Below are positions 52,280 to 60,414 of a stretch of DNA of 64,000 nucleotides, piece after piece. Source of the DNA: Streptomyces cyaneogriseus subsp. noncyanogenus (GTDB lineage Bacteria; Actinomycetota; Actinomycetes; Streptomycetales; Streptomycetaceae). The stretch is taken from NCBI RefSeq assembly GCF_000931445.1, contig NZ_CP010849.1, positions 4,960,001 through 5,024,000 on the forward strand, written 5' to 3'. The notes below the pieces were generated by a model. It saw nothing but the letters and a program-made list of their open reading frames with translations, was not told the DNA's origin and did no database searches. Within the stretch, counting starts at the first letter, position 1. Each line of letters begins with the position of its first letter. The position numbers and the translations under genes are program-made.

Positions 52280-52656
52280 GGCGTATCCCCTCCGTGTCGC
52301 GGCTGCGGGCGTACCGCTCGGTACGTCCGGTGTCTGCAGGACAGCATGACGGAGATCACCGGCGGTGGCCGGTGGGCGCGGTGTGACCTGCGTCAAAGAG
52401 GTCCGGTCCGGGATCATTGGGCGGAAGTGGGCGCGGGCGCGCAGTATCGCAGCCACATCGCCGAATTGAGTGGTTTTGCTCCCGCGCGTTGCCCAAGCGA
52501 TGCGGACCGATGTTGGTCATCGGGTCCTGAGATGCGGGATAATGGCTTGGAAGCAATGTGTTCGATGCCGGTGTCGCGTGTCCCTTGGCGGACCGCGCCT
52601 GCCCTCCGCGGGGCCGTCGGCTTTGACGTGAGCTGGTATCAGGAAGGGGAACGAGC
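52280..52656. other. intergenic region upstream of DUF3117 gene
   Basis: 377 bases. It holds the divergent start region of the hydratase gene (RBS 52286-52293) and a candidate promoter for DUF3117: TTGGTC (52513-52518) and GATAAT (52538-52543) with a long 19-bp spacer, giving a leader over 100 nt. No other gene seen. Confidence 0.5.
52513..52543 (+). promoter_or_regulatory. candidate promoter of DUF3117 gene
   Basis: TTGGTC-N19-GATAAT; the -10 is good, the spacer is longer than usual. Confidence 0.4.
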
Positions 52657-52824
52657 ATGGCGGCCATGAAGCCGCGGACGGGCGATGGCCCGCTCGAGGT
52701 GACCAAGGAGGGGCGGGGCATCGTCATGCGCGTTCCGCTCGAAGGCGGCGGTCGACTCGTCGTCGAACTGACCCCTGACGAGGCCGACGCGCTCGGCGAC
52801 GCCCTCAAGAAGGTCGTCGGCTGA
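52657..52824 (+). CDS. DUF3117 protein (55 aa)
   Basis: Very short conserved actinobacterial protein: MAAMKPRTGDGPLEVTKEGR followed by GIVMRVPLEGGGRLVVELTP and DEADALGDALKKVVG. It has no signal or membrane segment; predicted beta-rich centre and C-terminal helix. ATG 52657 follows AGGAAGGGG. Corresponds to Rv1211 in M. tuberculosis, also next to tag. Function unknown; strong conservation suggests an essential or central role. Confidence 0.93.
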   Translation: MAAMKPRTGDGPLEVTKEGRGIVMRVPLEGGGRLVVELTPDEADALGDALKKVVG

Positions 52825-52846
52825 CGCCCTAGCGACCCTAGCCGTT

Positions 52847-52884
52847 CAGTCGCCCCGGTACCGCGTGCGGTGCCGGGGCGACTG
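52847..52884 (+). terminator. terminator after DUF3117 gene
   Basis: A 17-bp stem with one G-T pair (CAGTCGCCCCGG... at 52847-52863 with 52868-52884) and a 4-nt loop; 22 bp after the stop, in a convergent gap with the O-methyltransferase. Confidence 0.85.
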
Positions 52885-52918
52885 CGTGTACGGGACCGGC
52901 GGCGCGGCCCGCGGGCCG

Positions 52919-53551
52919 TTACCGCTTCACCGCGCACAGCAGGCCGTCGCCCACCGGCAGCAGCGAGGGCACCAGCTCCTGGCTCTCCCGCACCGTCCGC
53001 AGCAGCTCCCGCAGCCGCAGCACCTCCGTCGGCTGCGGTCCCGAGTCCACCGTCCGCCCGTTGGCGAAGGCACCCTCGAAGACGACGACCCCGCCCGGGC
53101 GCAGCAGCCGCAACGATTCGGCGAGGTACTCGGGGTACTCCAGACGGTCGCCGTCGCAGAAGACCAGGTCGTAGCCGGCGTCCGCGAGGCGGGGCAGCAC
53201 GTCCAGCGCCCGGCCGGGGATGAAGCGCGCCCGGTTGCTGGCGAAGCCCGCGGCCCGGAACGCCTGGCGGGCGAACTGCTGGTGCTCCGGCTCCGGGTCG
53301 ACCGTGGTGAGGACCCCGTCCGGCCGCATGCCGTGCAGCAGGTGGATCCCGGAGACACCGCAGCCGGTCCCGATCTCCGCGACCGCCTTGGCGTCCACGG
53401 TGGCGGCCAGCAACCGCAGCGCCGCGCCCGTGCCGGGCGACACCGAGCGCAGTCCTGCCTCACGGGCCCGGTCGCGGGCCCAGAGCAGCGCGTCGTCCTC
53501 GGCGACATAGGCGTCGGCGAACGCCCAGCTCGTCTGCCGGTTGCCGGTAAT
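52919..53551 (-). CDS. O-methyltransferase (Rv1220c-like) with apparent ATT start
   Basis: SAM-dependent class I methyltransferase of about 210 residues: motif I AEIGTGCGVSGIHLL, DPEPEH, DLVFCDGDRLEYPEY (metal-associated Asp), LLRPGGVVVFEGAFANG. Matches the gene next to sigE in mycobacteria (Rv1220c). Homology begins TGNRQTSWAFADAYVAEDDALLWA. There is no ATG, GTG, TTG or CTG at a suitable place upstream; ATT at 53551 lies six bases after GGAG, so an ATT start is proposed. A sequencing error or a start further upstream cannot be excluded. Substrate unknown. Confidence 0.8.
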   Translation of the reverse strand: MTGNRQTSWAFADAYVAEDDALLWARDRAREAGLRSVSPGTGAALRLLAATVDAKAVAEIGTGCGVSGIHLLHGMRPDGVLTTVDPEPEHQQFARQAFRAAGFASNRARFIPGRALDVLPRLADAGYDLVFCDGDRLEYPEYLAESLRLLRPGGVVVFEGAFANGRTVDSGPQPTEVLRLRELLRTVRESQELVPSLLPVGDGLLCAVKR

Positions 53552-53604
53552 GACCCTCTCCTGTCCCCGTGGATGCCTCGGGCGTGACTGTATCCGTTGG
53601 CGTC

Positions 53605-53631
53605 GGGAACCCGCAGATGGGACCGGTCGTT
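53605..53631 (+). promoter_or_regulatory. SigE-type ECF promoter, probable autoregulation
   Basis: GGGAACC (53605-53611), 16-bp spacer, CGTT (53628-53631), matching the mycobacterial SigE consensus as I recall it. Lies 172 bp upstream of the sigma gene start. Confidence 0.6.
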
Positions 53632-53802
53632 CGAAGGGGAGGAACGGAAGAAGGCACGGACAGGGCGCAGGGACGGCCGGACCGCGGGAGGCGACGGATG
53701 GGGCAGGACCCCGAGGGCGCGCGGACGCAGCGGTACGAGCCGGATCAGCCCAGATCAAATTCTCGTAAAACCGCTTATCCGGAGCTAACGGGCGAGGTGG
53801 CT

Positions 53803-54588
53803 ATGGTAGGGGCTCCACTGGACACCACCAGAGCCGACAGGGGAGGTGCGGCCGCGCCCGGGGACCGGGAAGGAATGCTGCGGCGCCTTCTGAGGTCGGC
53901 GGGCAGGCCGAAATCCGTGAACGACACCGCTGCTGACCCCAGCCACGCCGCCGGACGCACCGCCGGCCACGACCGGACCGCGACCTTCTCCACCGACGCG
54001 GACGGTCCGGCGTGGACTCCGCCCACCTGGGAGGAGATCGTCAGCACGCACAGCGGCCGGGTCTACCGGCTCGCCTACCGCCTCACCGGCAACCAGCACG
54101 ATGCCGAGGACCTCACCCAGGAGGTCTTCGTCCGCGTCTTCCGCTCGCTGTCCACGTACACGCCGGGCACCTTCGAGGGCTGGCTGCACCGCATCACCAC
54201 CAACCTCTTCCTGGACATGGTCCGCCGCAAGCAGCGCATCCGCTTCGACGCGCTCGGCGAGGACGCGGCCGAGCGGCTGGCCAGCAAGGAGCCCACCCCG
54301 CAGCAGGCGTTCAACGACGCGCACTTCGACGCGGACGTCCAGCAGGCCCTGGACACCCTCGCCCCCGAGTTCCGGGCCGCGGTCGTCCTGTGCGACATCG
54401 AGGGACTGTCCTACGAGGAGATCGCCGCGACCCTCGGCGTCAAGCTGGGCACGGTCCGCTCCCGGATCCACCGCGGCCGCTCCCAGCTCCGCAAGGCGCT
54501 CGCCCACCGCTCCCCGCAGGCGCGCGCCGAGCGCCGCTCCTTCGTGCCCCGCGTTCCCGCACTGGGAGGAGGGGGCGCGAGCGCGTGA
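53803..54588 (+). CDS. ECF RNA polymerase sigma factor (SigE-like)
   Basis: 261 residues. Region 2: VSTHSGRVYRLAYRLTGNQHDAEDLTQEVFVRVFRSLSTY with GTFEGWLHRITTNLFLDMVRRK; region 4: LDTLAPEFRAAVVLCDIEGLSYEEIAATLGVKLGTVRSRIHRGRSQLRKAL. About 85 N-terminal residues precede region 2. ATG 53803 follows GAGG; an alternative ATG at 53698 with GGGAGG would add 35 residues. Order OMT-sigma-anti-sigma-HtrA-TatB equals the mycobacterial sigE locus. Likely an envelope-stress sigma factor, held by the next protein. Not the gene named sigE in S. coelicolor (SCO3356). Confidence 0.93.
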   Translation: MVGAPLDTTRADRGGAAAPGDREGMLRRLLRSAGRPKSVNDTAADPSHAAGRTAGHDRTATFSTDADGPAWTPPTWEEIVSTHSGRVYRLAYRLTGNQHDAEDLTQEVFVRVFRSLSTYTPGTFEGWLHRITTNLFLDMVRRKQRIRFDALGEDAAERLASKEPTPQQAFNDAHFDADVQQALDTLAPEFRAAVVLCDIEGLSYEEIAATLGVKLGTVRSRIHRGRSQLRKALAHRSPQARAERRSFVPRVPALGGGGASA

Positions 54589-55577
54589 GCGGATCACGAC
54601 CCACGTCCGAGGGACACCTCGCGGAGCAGCATCTGGGAGACCGACTCGCCGCCCTGGTCGACGGCGAGCTCGGTCATGACGCGCGCGAGCGCGTACTGGC
54701 GCACGTGGCCACCTGCCCCAAGTGCAAGGCGGAGGTCGACGCGCAGCGCCGGCTGAAGAACGTCTTCGCCCAGGCGGCGCCACCCCCGCCCTCGGAGAGC
54801 TTCCTGGCCCGCCTCCAGGGCCTGCCCGGGGCGGGCGGCGGCGACGGCGGCTCCCCGCTGGGCGGGGGAGGGCTCTCCGACGGGCGCTCCGGGCCGCCCG
54901 GACGGCACGGCGGTGCCTTCGGGGGGAAGCGGAGCGAGCGATTCGAGTTCGACTACGTCCCCTCCCGGCCGCACTCCTCGGTCCTGCCGGTCTCCGCGCC
55001 GCAGCGGGGCTTCCGCGTCCACGACGTCGGCCGGTCCGACGGCGACCGGCCCGCCTCGCGCGGACTGCGCTTCGCCTTCGTGGCGGCCGGGGCGGTGTCG
55101 CTGGCCGCGATCGCGCTGGGCGGCGTCACCGCGGGCACCCCGGACAGCACCTCGGAGGCGCGCGGCGGCTCGGGCTCCGGGAGCAACGTCACTCCGACGC
55201 GTCCCCAGGGCGCGGGCGCGACGGCGGTCCCCGAGAACCAGCGCCGCCGCTCGGCCGGCCCGCTGCCGGTACAGGTGCAGGGGCACCGGCTGCTCGGCGA
55301 CACCCCCGTGGCGCCGACCGCGGTCTCCGCGCCGCTGCTGCCCGGGCTGCCCGCCACCGGGGCCGGCGGGCACCGCACGGAGAGCGTGCGGGCGCTGACC
55401 GCGCCGCTGCCGGCCGCCAGCGCCGTACTGTCCCCGCTGATACGCCCGCTCGAAGCCGTCCCCCCGCTCGCCCTGAGCTCCTGGCCCCTGACCCCCACCG
55501 CACCCGGCCTGCTCGCCGCACCCACCCCCGGCCCGGCCCCGGCTCCCTCCGCCTCCACCACCCCTCCGGCCCCCTGA
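54585..55577 (+). CDS. zinc-binding anti-sigma factor with transmembrane segment
   Basis: 330 residues. N-terminal ZAS-type domain (RLAALVDGELGHDARERVLAHVATCPKCKAEVDAQRRL) with His-x3-Cys-x2-Cys; linker; one membrane segment (about 168-188, RFAFVAAGAVSLAAIALGGVTAG); then a Pro/Ala/Ser-rich extracytoplasmic tail. GTG 54585 overlaps the sigma stop (GTGA), so they are made in a fixed ratio. Sequesters the sigma factor until a signal; the long extracellular tail is a possible sensor. Compared with M. tuberculosis RseA (Rv1222) the tail is much longer. Confidence 0.9.
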   Translation: MSGSRPTSEGHLAEQHLGDRLAALVDGELGHDARERVLAHVATCPKCKAEVDAQRRLKNVFAQAAPPPPSESFLARLQGLPGAGGGDGGSPLGGGGLSDGRSGPPGRHGGAFGGKRSERFEFDYVPSRPHSSVLPVSAPQRGFRVHDVGRSDGDRPASRGLRFAFVAAGAVSLAAIALGGVTAGTPDSTSEARGGSGSGSNVTPTRPQGAGATAVPENQRRRSAGPLPVQVQGHRLLGDTPVAPTAVSAPLLPGLPATGAGGHRTESVRALTAPLPAASAVLSPLIRPLEAVPPLALSSWPLTPTAPGLLAAPTPGPAPAPSASTTPPAP

Positions 55578-55683
55578 CCGGAATCTGCGCGCACGCGGCC
55601 GGACCTGATTGAATCCGGTGTGGCGCCCCGGAGGCGGACCACGCCTGCGGAGCCGACGATCTATGGCCGGCGGTGGGGAGAGC

Positions 55684-57519
55684 ATGAACGAGGGGAAGCC
55701 CCCGAAGGCGAAGCGGTGGAGCAGCCGGCCTCGTCCGCAGGACCCCGTGCGGCCGGAGGCCGGCCCGGCCGCGGCCGGGGGCGACGGCGATTACGAACTG
55801 GCACGCCCCGCGACGCCCCCGCGGCCGACCACGGACGACGGTGACTACGAGCTGGAGCGGCCGACGGCGGACGCGGGCGCCGGCCGTGGCGCCGGCGACG
55901 CGGGCGGGGGCCGGGCGGCCGGTCCCGGCCCCGGGGCGGGGCACCCGCACCCCGGCGGCGGCCCCGACGACTCCGGCGACTCCCGCGACACCGGGCACGG
56001 TGCCGCGAGCACCGCCGCCGAGACCGGGCCCACCGGGCCCACTGATCTCGCCGGGTCCACTGGACCCACCGGTCCCACCGGGGCCGCGGCGACGGCCGCC
56101 CCGGCCGGTGAGCGGCCCCCGCACGACCCCGACCCGTACGACACCCCGCCGTACGGCCACCCGGGCCCCTGGGCCCCCGCGCCGCCCGTCCCGCACCCCG
56201 CCACGACCCCGGCGCACGGTACGCCGCTGCTCCCGCCGGGGACACCGCCACCGCCCCCGGCGCCCGGAACGGCGGCCGGGGCGCCCTCCCCGGCGGCCCC
56301 GCAGCCCCCCGTCGCGCCCGACCCGTGGCGCCGCTACGACCCGTGGGCCGCCGCCTCCGCGCCCCTCCAGCAGACCGGGGCCGCCGTGCTCAGCCGGGAG
56401 CAGCGGCGTCGCCGGACGCGCAAGGCCCTCGTCGGCGGGGCCGTGCTGCTCGCCGTCGTCTCGGGGACGGCCGGCGGCGTCGTGGGCGTCCAGCTCGAGC
56501 GCCACGGCGGTGTGGGCACCGTGGAGCTTCCGCAGGCCGGGAAGGAGCCGGCCGGGCGGGACCCGGACAGCGTGGCCGGGATCGCCGCCCGGGCGCTGCC
56601 GAGCGTGGTGACGCTGCACGTGAGCGGCGCGGCGGAGGAGGGGACCGGCACCGGCTTCGTCCTCGACGGCCGCGGGCACATCCTGACCAACGACCACGTC
56701 GTGAAGCCCGCCGGTGACGACGGCGAGATCTCGGTGACCTTCCACAGCGGAGCCACCGCCCGGGCCGAGGTCGTCGGTCGGGACAGCGGATACGACCTCG
56801 CCGTCGTGCGGGTCAAGGGCGTGCGCGGGTTCACCCCCCTGCCCCTCGGCAACTCCGACAACGTGCGGGTGGGCGACCCCGTCGTCGCCATCGGCTCCCC
56901 CTTCGACCTGGAGGGCACGGTCACCTACGGCATCATCAGCGCCAAGGAGCGGCCCATCACGGCCGGCGGCGGGGAAGGCGACGGCAGCGACGTGTCGTAC
57001 GTCGACGCCCTCCAGACCGACGCGCCCATCAACCCGGGCAACTCCGGCGGCCCGCTGCTGGACTCGCGGGGCCGTGTCATCGGCATCAACTCCGCGATCC
57101 GCTCCGCCGACGGCGGCGCGAGCCCCGACGGCGGCCAGGCCGGCTCCATAGGGCTCGGCTTCGCCATCCCGGTCAACCAGGGCAGGCGCGTAGCCGAAGA
57201 GCTGATCAACACCGGCCGGGCGACCCATCCGGTGATCGGTGTGACGCTCGACATGAGCTACCCGGGCGACGGCGCACGCGTCGGCACCGAGAGCGGTGAC
57301 GGGGGCCCCGCGGTCACCGAGGGCGGCCCCGGCGCCAAGGCGGGGATCAGGCCGGGAGACGTGATCACCGCGGTCGACGGGCAGCGCGTCCACTCCGGCG
57401 AGGAACTGATCGTCAAGACCCGCGCCCACCGCCCCGGCGACCGCCTGGAGCTGACCGTGGAGCGCGACGGCGAGGAGCGGACGGTGTCGCTGGTGCTCGG
57501 TTCCGCCACCGGTGGCTGA
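55684..57519 (+). CDS. HtrA-type serine protease with PDZ domain
   Basis: 611 residues. N-terminal cytoplasmic region of about 240 residues, Pro/Gly-rich with two DGDYEL motifs; one transmembrane segment (about 246-268, LVGGAVLLAVVSGTAGGVVGV); trypsin-like domain with His338 (LTNDHVV), Asp371 (SGYDLAVVRV) and Ser454 (NPGNSGGPLLD); C-terminal PDZ (VITAVDGQRVHSGEELIVKTRAHRPGDRLELTVERDG). Follows the anti-sigma gene by 106 bp. Likely degrades misfolded envelope proteins and may cut the anti-sigma factor. ATG 55684 has GGGGAGAG upstream. Confidence 0.93.
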   Translation: MNEGKPPKAKRWSSRPRPQDPVRPEAGPAAAGGDGDYELARPATPPRPTTDDGDYELERPTADAGAGRGAGDAGGGRAAGPGPGAGHPHPGGGPDDSGDSRDTGHGAASTAAETGPTGPTDLAGSTGPTGPTGAAATAAPAGERPPHDPDPYDTPPYGHPGPWAPAPPVPHPATTPAHGTPLLPPGTPPPPPAPGTAAGAPSPAAPQPPVAPDPWRRYDPWAAASAPLQQTGAAVLSREQRRRRTRKALVGGAVLLAVVSGTAGGVVGVQLERHGGVGTVELPQAGKEPAGRDPDSVAGIAARALPSVVTLHVSGAAEEGTGTGFVLDGRGHILTNDHVVKPAGDDGEISVTFHSGATARAEVVGRDSGYDLAVVRVKGVRGFTPLPLGNSDNVRVGDPVVAIGSPFDLEGTVTYGIISAKERPITAGGGEGDGSDVSYVDALQTDAPINPGNSGGPLLDSRGRVIGINSAIRSADGGASPDGGQAGSIGLGFAIPVNQGRRVAEELINTGRATHPVIGVTLDMSYPGDGARVGTESGDGGPAVTEGGPGAKAGIRPGDVITAVDGQRVHSGEELIVKTRAHRPGDRLELTVERDGEERTVSLVLGSATGG

Positions 57520-57710
57520 AGGGCGGGCCGTCCGGAAAGCGAGCACGGACACACACCCGGTGGTCACGGGACGGTACCGGTCGGACAGGATCGGCGGGTA
57601 CCGTGGATGCGGCCCGGACCACGGAAGACCCGCGTGCCGCCGCATCGACCAGGCACCCCGCACAGACCAGCCCGAGGGCCGAGGACCGAGGACATCGCAA
57701 GGAGCTTCAG

Positions 57711-58160
57711 GTGTTCAATGACATAGGACCGCTCGAGCTGGTCACGCTCATCGTGCTCGCGGTGCTCGTGTTCGGTCCGGAAAAGCTCCCCAAGGTCATC
57801 CAGGACGTGACGCGCACGATCCGGAAGATCCGTGAGTTCTCGGAGAGCGCCAAGCAGGACATCCGGCAGGAGCTCGGCCCCGAGTTCAAGGACTTCGAGT
57901 TCGAGGACCTCAACCCCAAGACCTTCATCCGCAAGCAGCTGGACAACGAGGACCTGGGGCTGAAGGAGATCCGCAACGGCTTCGACCTGAAGAAGGAGAT
58001 GGCCGAGGTCGCCGACGCGGTCCACGGCCGCGACTCCGGGTCCTCCCCGGCCTCCGGCGGCACGGCGGACGGCGCCTCCGGCGGCCGGGTCGACATGACG
58101 AAGAAGCCCGAGCCCCCCGCCCGCGACGACCGTCCGCCCTTCGACGCGGACGCCACCTGA
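57711..58160 (+). CDS. tatB: Sec-independent protein translocase subunit TatB
   Basis: 149 residues. N-terminal transmembrane helix (FNDIGPLELVTLIVLAVLVFGPEKLPKVIQDV), with the FGPE hinge, then an amphipathic helix (TRTIRKIREFSESAKQDIRQELG) and a polar C-terminus. GTG 57711 follows AAGGAG. It is the third gene after the sigma factor and matches mycobacterial Rv1224. Twin-arginine substrates include the BldKB-like lipoprotein, as judged from its signal. Confidence 0.93.
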   Translation: MFNDIGPLELVTLIVLAVLVFGPEKLPKVIQDVTRTIRKIREFSESAKQDIRQELGPEFKDFEFEDLNPKTFIRKQLDNEDLGLKEIRNGFDLKKEMAEVADAVHGRDSGSSPASGGTADGASGGRVDMTKKPEPPARDDRPPFDADAT

Positions 58161-58163
58161 GCC

Positions 58164-58196
58164 CGGGCGCCCGCCGCCCTCCCGGCGGTGCGCCCG
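58164..58196 (+). terminator. terminator after tatB
   Basis: A 13-bp stem with a single bulged T (58189), 6-nt loop; begins 4 bp past the tatB stop. Confidence 0.7.
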
Positions 58197-58428
58197 GCGG
58201 GAGCGTGCCGCCTTTGCGGCCGTATGCGACGTGTTTTCCTACTCCATTCCGGTCGCGCACGCCTGGAACGCGCCGCCCGGGCCACCACGCGCCGGGCGGT
58301 TTCCCTGCACCCCCCAGCGGTGTGGCTATGCTGCCGAGTTGTCGTGCGGGCCGTGCGTGAACCAGCAGCGTCGCCCGATGGGGGGCGGGCCGTTACGGCC
58401 CGGCCAGAGCGAGGAGGCGTCCGGGAAC

Positions 58429-59109
58429 ATGGAGACGACGAGTCAGGCGGTCGCGCAGGCGCCGGCCGCGGCGGGCGGTCAGCAGGTCCCTTCCGCCCGG
58501 CGCACGGTCGACGGCTACCTGCGGGCACCCTTCCCGTGGTACGGCCTGGACGAGGCGTTCTCGGGGCCGCGCTGGCTGATGCAGGTCGGCACGGCGGCCG
58601 ACGGGGCGGTGGAGCACGGTTCGGTCGGGCACGGCGACGAGCCCTCGGTGCGCAACGAGTACGCGGCCGGCGGTGACAACGAGGCCAGGGGCAAGTTCGC
58701 GATCGTCGTCACCGTCGCCGCCAACCCGGTGCGGCGCAGCGCGGACGGCACCGGCCTGCTGGAGGCCACGTCGGTCTCCTCGGCGGCCTGGCTGGCCGGT
58801 GTGGGCCTGCTGTCGTTCACCTGGCCCGGCCAGATGGACCACGCGCTGCGCGACGACTGGCTGGAGCAGCAGACGGAGACCGCCTGGGTGCTCGCCGACG
58901 ACCTGGACGGCCCGGACTGGTCGACGCTGTCCCTGCCCGTGGACGGCGTGCCCACGACCTTCCACTACCGGGAGTCCGAATTCGGCTGGGTGCTCGCCGG
59001 GTCCACCCAGCGGGGCGTCCACCTCGGCGCCTACGGCAGAGGCATGAGCGCCTACGGCCTGGGCTTCGCGGCGATCAAGGACATCGGGGCCTACGCGCAG
59101 GCCGAGTGA
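58429..59109 (+). CDS. conserved hypothetical protein
   Basis: 226 residues, no signal peptide or clear membrane segment. WSTLSLPVDGVPTTFHYRESEFGWVLAG and GRGMSAYGLGFAAIKDIGAYAQ look like parts of a conserved Streptomyces protein near tatB/mrp, but I cannot name its family. ATG 58429 has GAGGAGG 10-11 nt upstream. Separated from tatB by a terminator, with a TATGCT box at 58327-58332 that could be its -10. Followed by a perfect palindrome. Confidence 0.75.
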   Translation: METTSQAVAQAPAAAGGQQVPSARRTVDGYLRAPFPWYGLDEAFSGPRWLMQVGTAADGAVEHGSVGHGDEPSVRNEYAAGGDNEARGKFAIVVTVAANPVRRSADGTGLLEATSVSSAAWLAGVGLLSFTWPGQMDHALRDDWLEQQTETAWVLADDLDGPDWSTLSLPVDGVPTTFHYRESEFGWVLAGSTQRGVHLGAYGRGMSAYGLGFAAIKDIGAYAQAE

Positions 59110-59115
59110 GGCGCG

Positions 59116-59143
59116 GGGGCGCCGTCCGGCCGGACGGCGCCCC
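59116..59143. terminator. 28-bp perfect palindrome, bidirectional terminator
   Basis: 14-bp arms meeting without a spacer (GGGGCGCCGTCCGG and complement); the central bases would form the loop. Sits between the convergent hypothetical gene and mrp. Confidence 0.75.
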
Positions 59144-59236
59144 TGAACACGGAAGACACGGCACGCGCGTCCCACGCGGCACACAAGGCACGCGCGACAC
59201 ACGCGGAAGCCGCAGGATGCGCGGACCGCGCGGGGT

Positions 59237-60370
59237 TCAGAACTTGTTCCGCGGCGTGATCCCCAGCGACAGACCCGCCAGGCCCCGCTGCCGCCCGCCG
59301 AGCTTGCCCGCGATCGCGCGCAGCGCCGAGCCCGCCGGGGACTCCGGGTCGCTCAGGACGACCGGCCTGCCCTCGTCGCCGCCCTCGCGCAGGCGGACGT
59401 CGATCGGGATGGAGCCGAGCACCGGAACGCTGGTCCCGGTGGTGCGGGTCAGGCCGTCGGCGACCATCTGCCCGCCGCCGGTGCCGAAGACGTCGACCAT
59501 CTCACCGCAGTGCGGGCAGGGCAGCCCGGACATGTTCTCGACCACGCCGACGATCTTCTGGTGGGTCTGCACGGCGATGGAGCCGGCCCGCTCGGCGACC
59601 TCGGCCGCCGCCTGCTGAGGCGTCGTCACGACCAGGATCTCGGCGTTCGGGACCAGCTGGGCCACCGAGATCGCGATGTCGCCGGTGCCGGGCGGCAGGT
59701 CGAGCAGCAGGACGTCCAGGTCGCCCCAGTAGACGTCCGCGAGGAACTGCTGGAGCGCGCGGTGCAGCATCGGGCCGCGCCAGACGACCGGGGCGTTGCC
59801 CGGGGTGAACATGCCGATGGAGATGACCTTCACGCCGTTCGCCGACGGCGGCATGATCATGTTCTCGACCTGGGTGGGACGCCCGTCGGCGCCCAGCATG
59901 CGCGGCACGGAGTGGCCGTAGATGTCGGCGTCCACGACTCCGACCTTCAGCCCGTCGGCCGCCATCGCCGCCGCCAGGTTCACCGTCACCGAGGACTTGC
60001 CGACGCCGCCCTTGCCGGAGGCGACCGCGTAGACCCGGGTGAGGCTGCCCGGCTTGGCGAAGGGCACCTCGCGCTCGGTCTGGCCGCCGCGCAGCGCCGC
60101 CGCCAGCTCCTTGCGCTGCTCGTCGCTCATGACGTCGAGCGTGACGTCGACGCGCGTGACGCCCTCGACCCGCGCGACCGCCTCCGTCACGCGCTGGGTG
60201 ATGGTGTCCCGCATGGGACAGCCGGAGACCGTCAGGTACACGGTGACCGCGACCGCCCCGTCCGCGCCGATCTCCACCGACTTGACCATCCCGAGTTCCG
60301 TGATGGGCCGGTTGATCTCGGGGTCGTTCACCGTCGCCAGTGCTTCGCGCACCGCGTCTTCCGTAGCCAT
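59237..60370 (-). CDS. mrp: Mrp/ApbC family Fe-S cluster carrier P-loop ATPase
   Basis: 377 residues. N-terminal DUF59/MIP18 domain (LATVNDPEINRPITELGMVKSV), deviant Walker A GKGGVGKSSV (about 119-128), VDADIYGHSVP, LPPGTGD, and the cluster-binding pair CPHCGE. Moves Fe-S clusters to apo-proteins. ATG 60370 is chosen because TACCAT lies 7 nt upstream; GTG 60376 is possible. Corresponds to Rv1229c near tatB. Confidence 0.93.
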   Translation of the reverse strand: MATEDAVREALATVNDPEINRPITELGMVKSVEIGADGAVAVTVYLTVSGCPMRDTITQRVTEAVARVEGVTRVDVTLDVMSDEQRKELAAALRGGQTEREVPFAKPGSLTRVYAVASGKGGVGKSSVTVNLAAAMAADGLKVGVVDADIYGHSVPRMLGADGRPTQVENMIMPPSANGVKVISIGMFTPGNAPVVWRGPMLHRALQQFLADVYWGDLDVLLLDLPPGTGDIAISVAQLVPNAEILVVTTPQQAAAEVAERAGSIAVQTHQKIVGVVENMSGLPCPHCGEMVDVFGTGGGQMVADGLTRTTGTSVPVLGSIPIDVRLREGGDEGRPVVLSDPESPAGSALRAIAGKLGGRQRGLAGLSLGITPRNKF

Positions 60371-60377
60371 AACCACG

Positions 60378-60383
60378 ATGGTA
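60378..60383 (-). promoter_or_regulatory. -10 box TACCAT before mrp (leaderless)
   Basis: Minus-strand TACCAT with a 7-nt spacer to ATG 60370; no SD is present. Confidence 0.4.
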
Positions 60384-60414
60384 CGGCGCCGCCCGCACCC
60401 CCCGGAAAGCCCCG

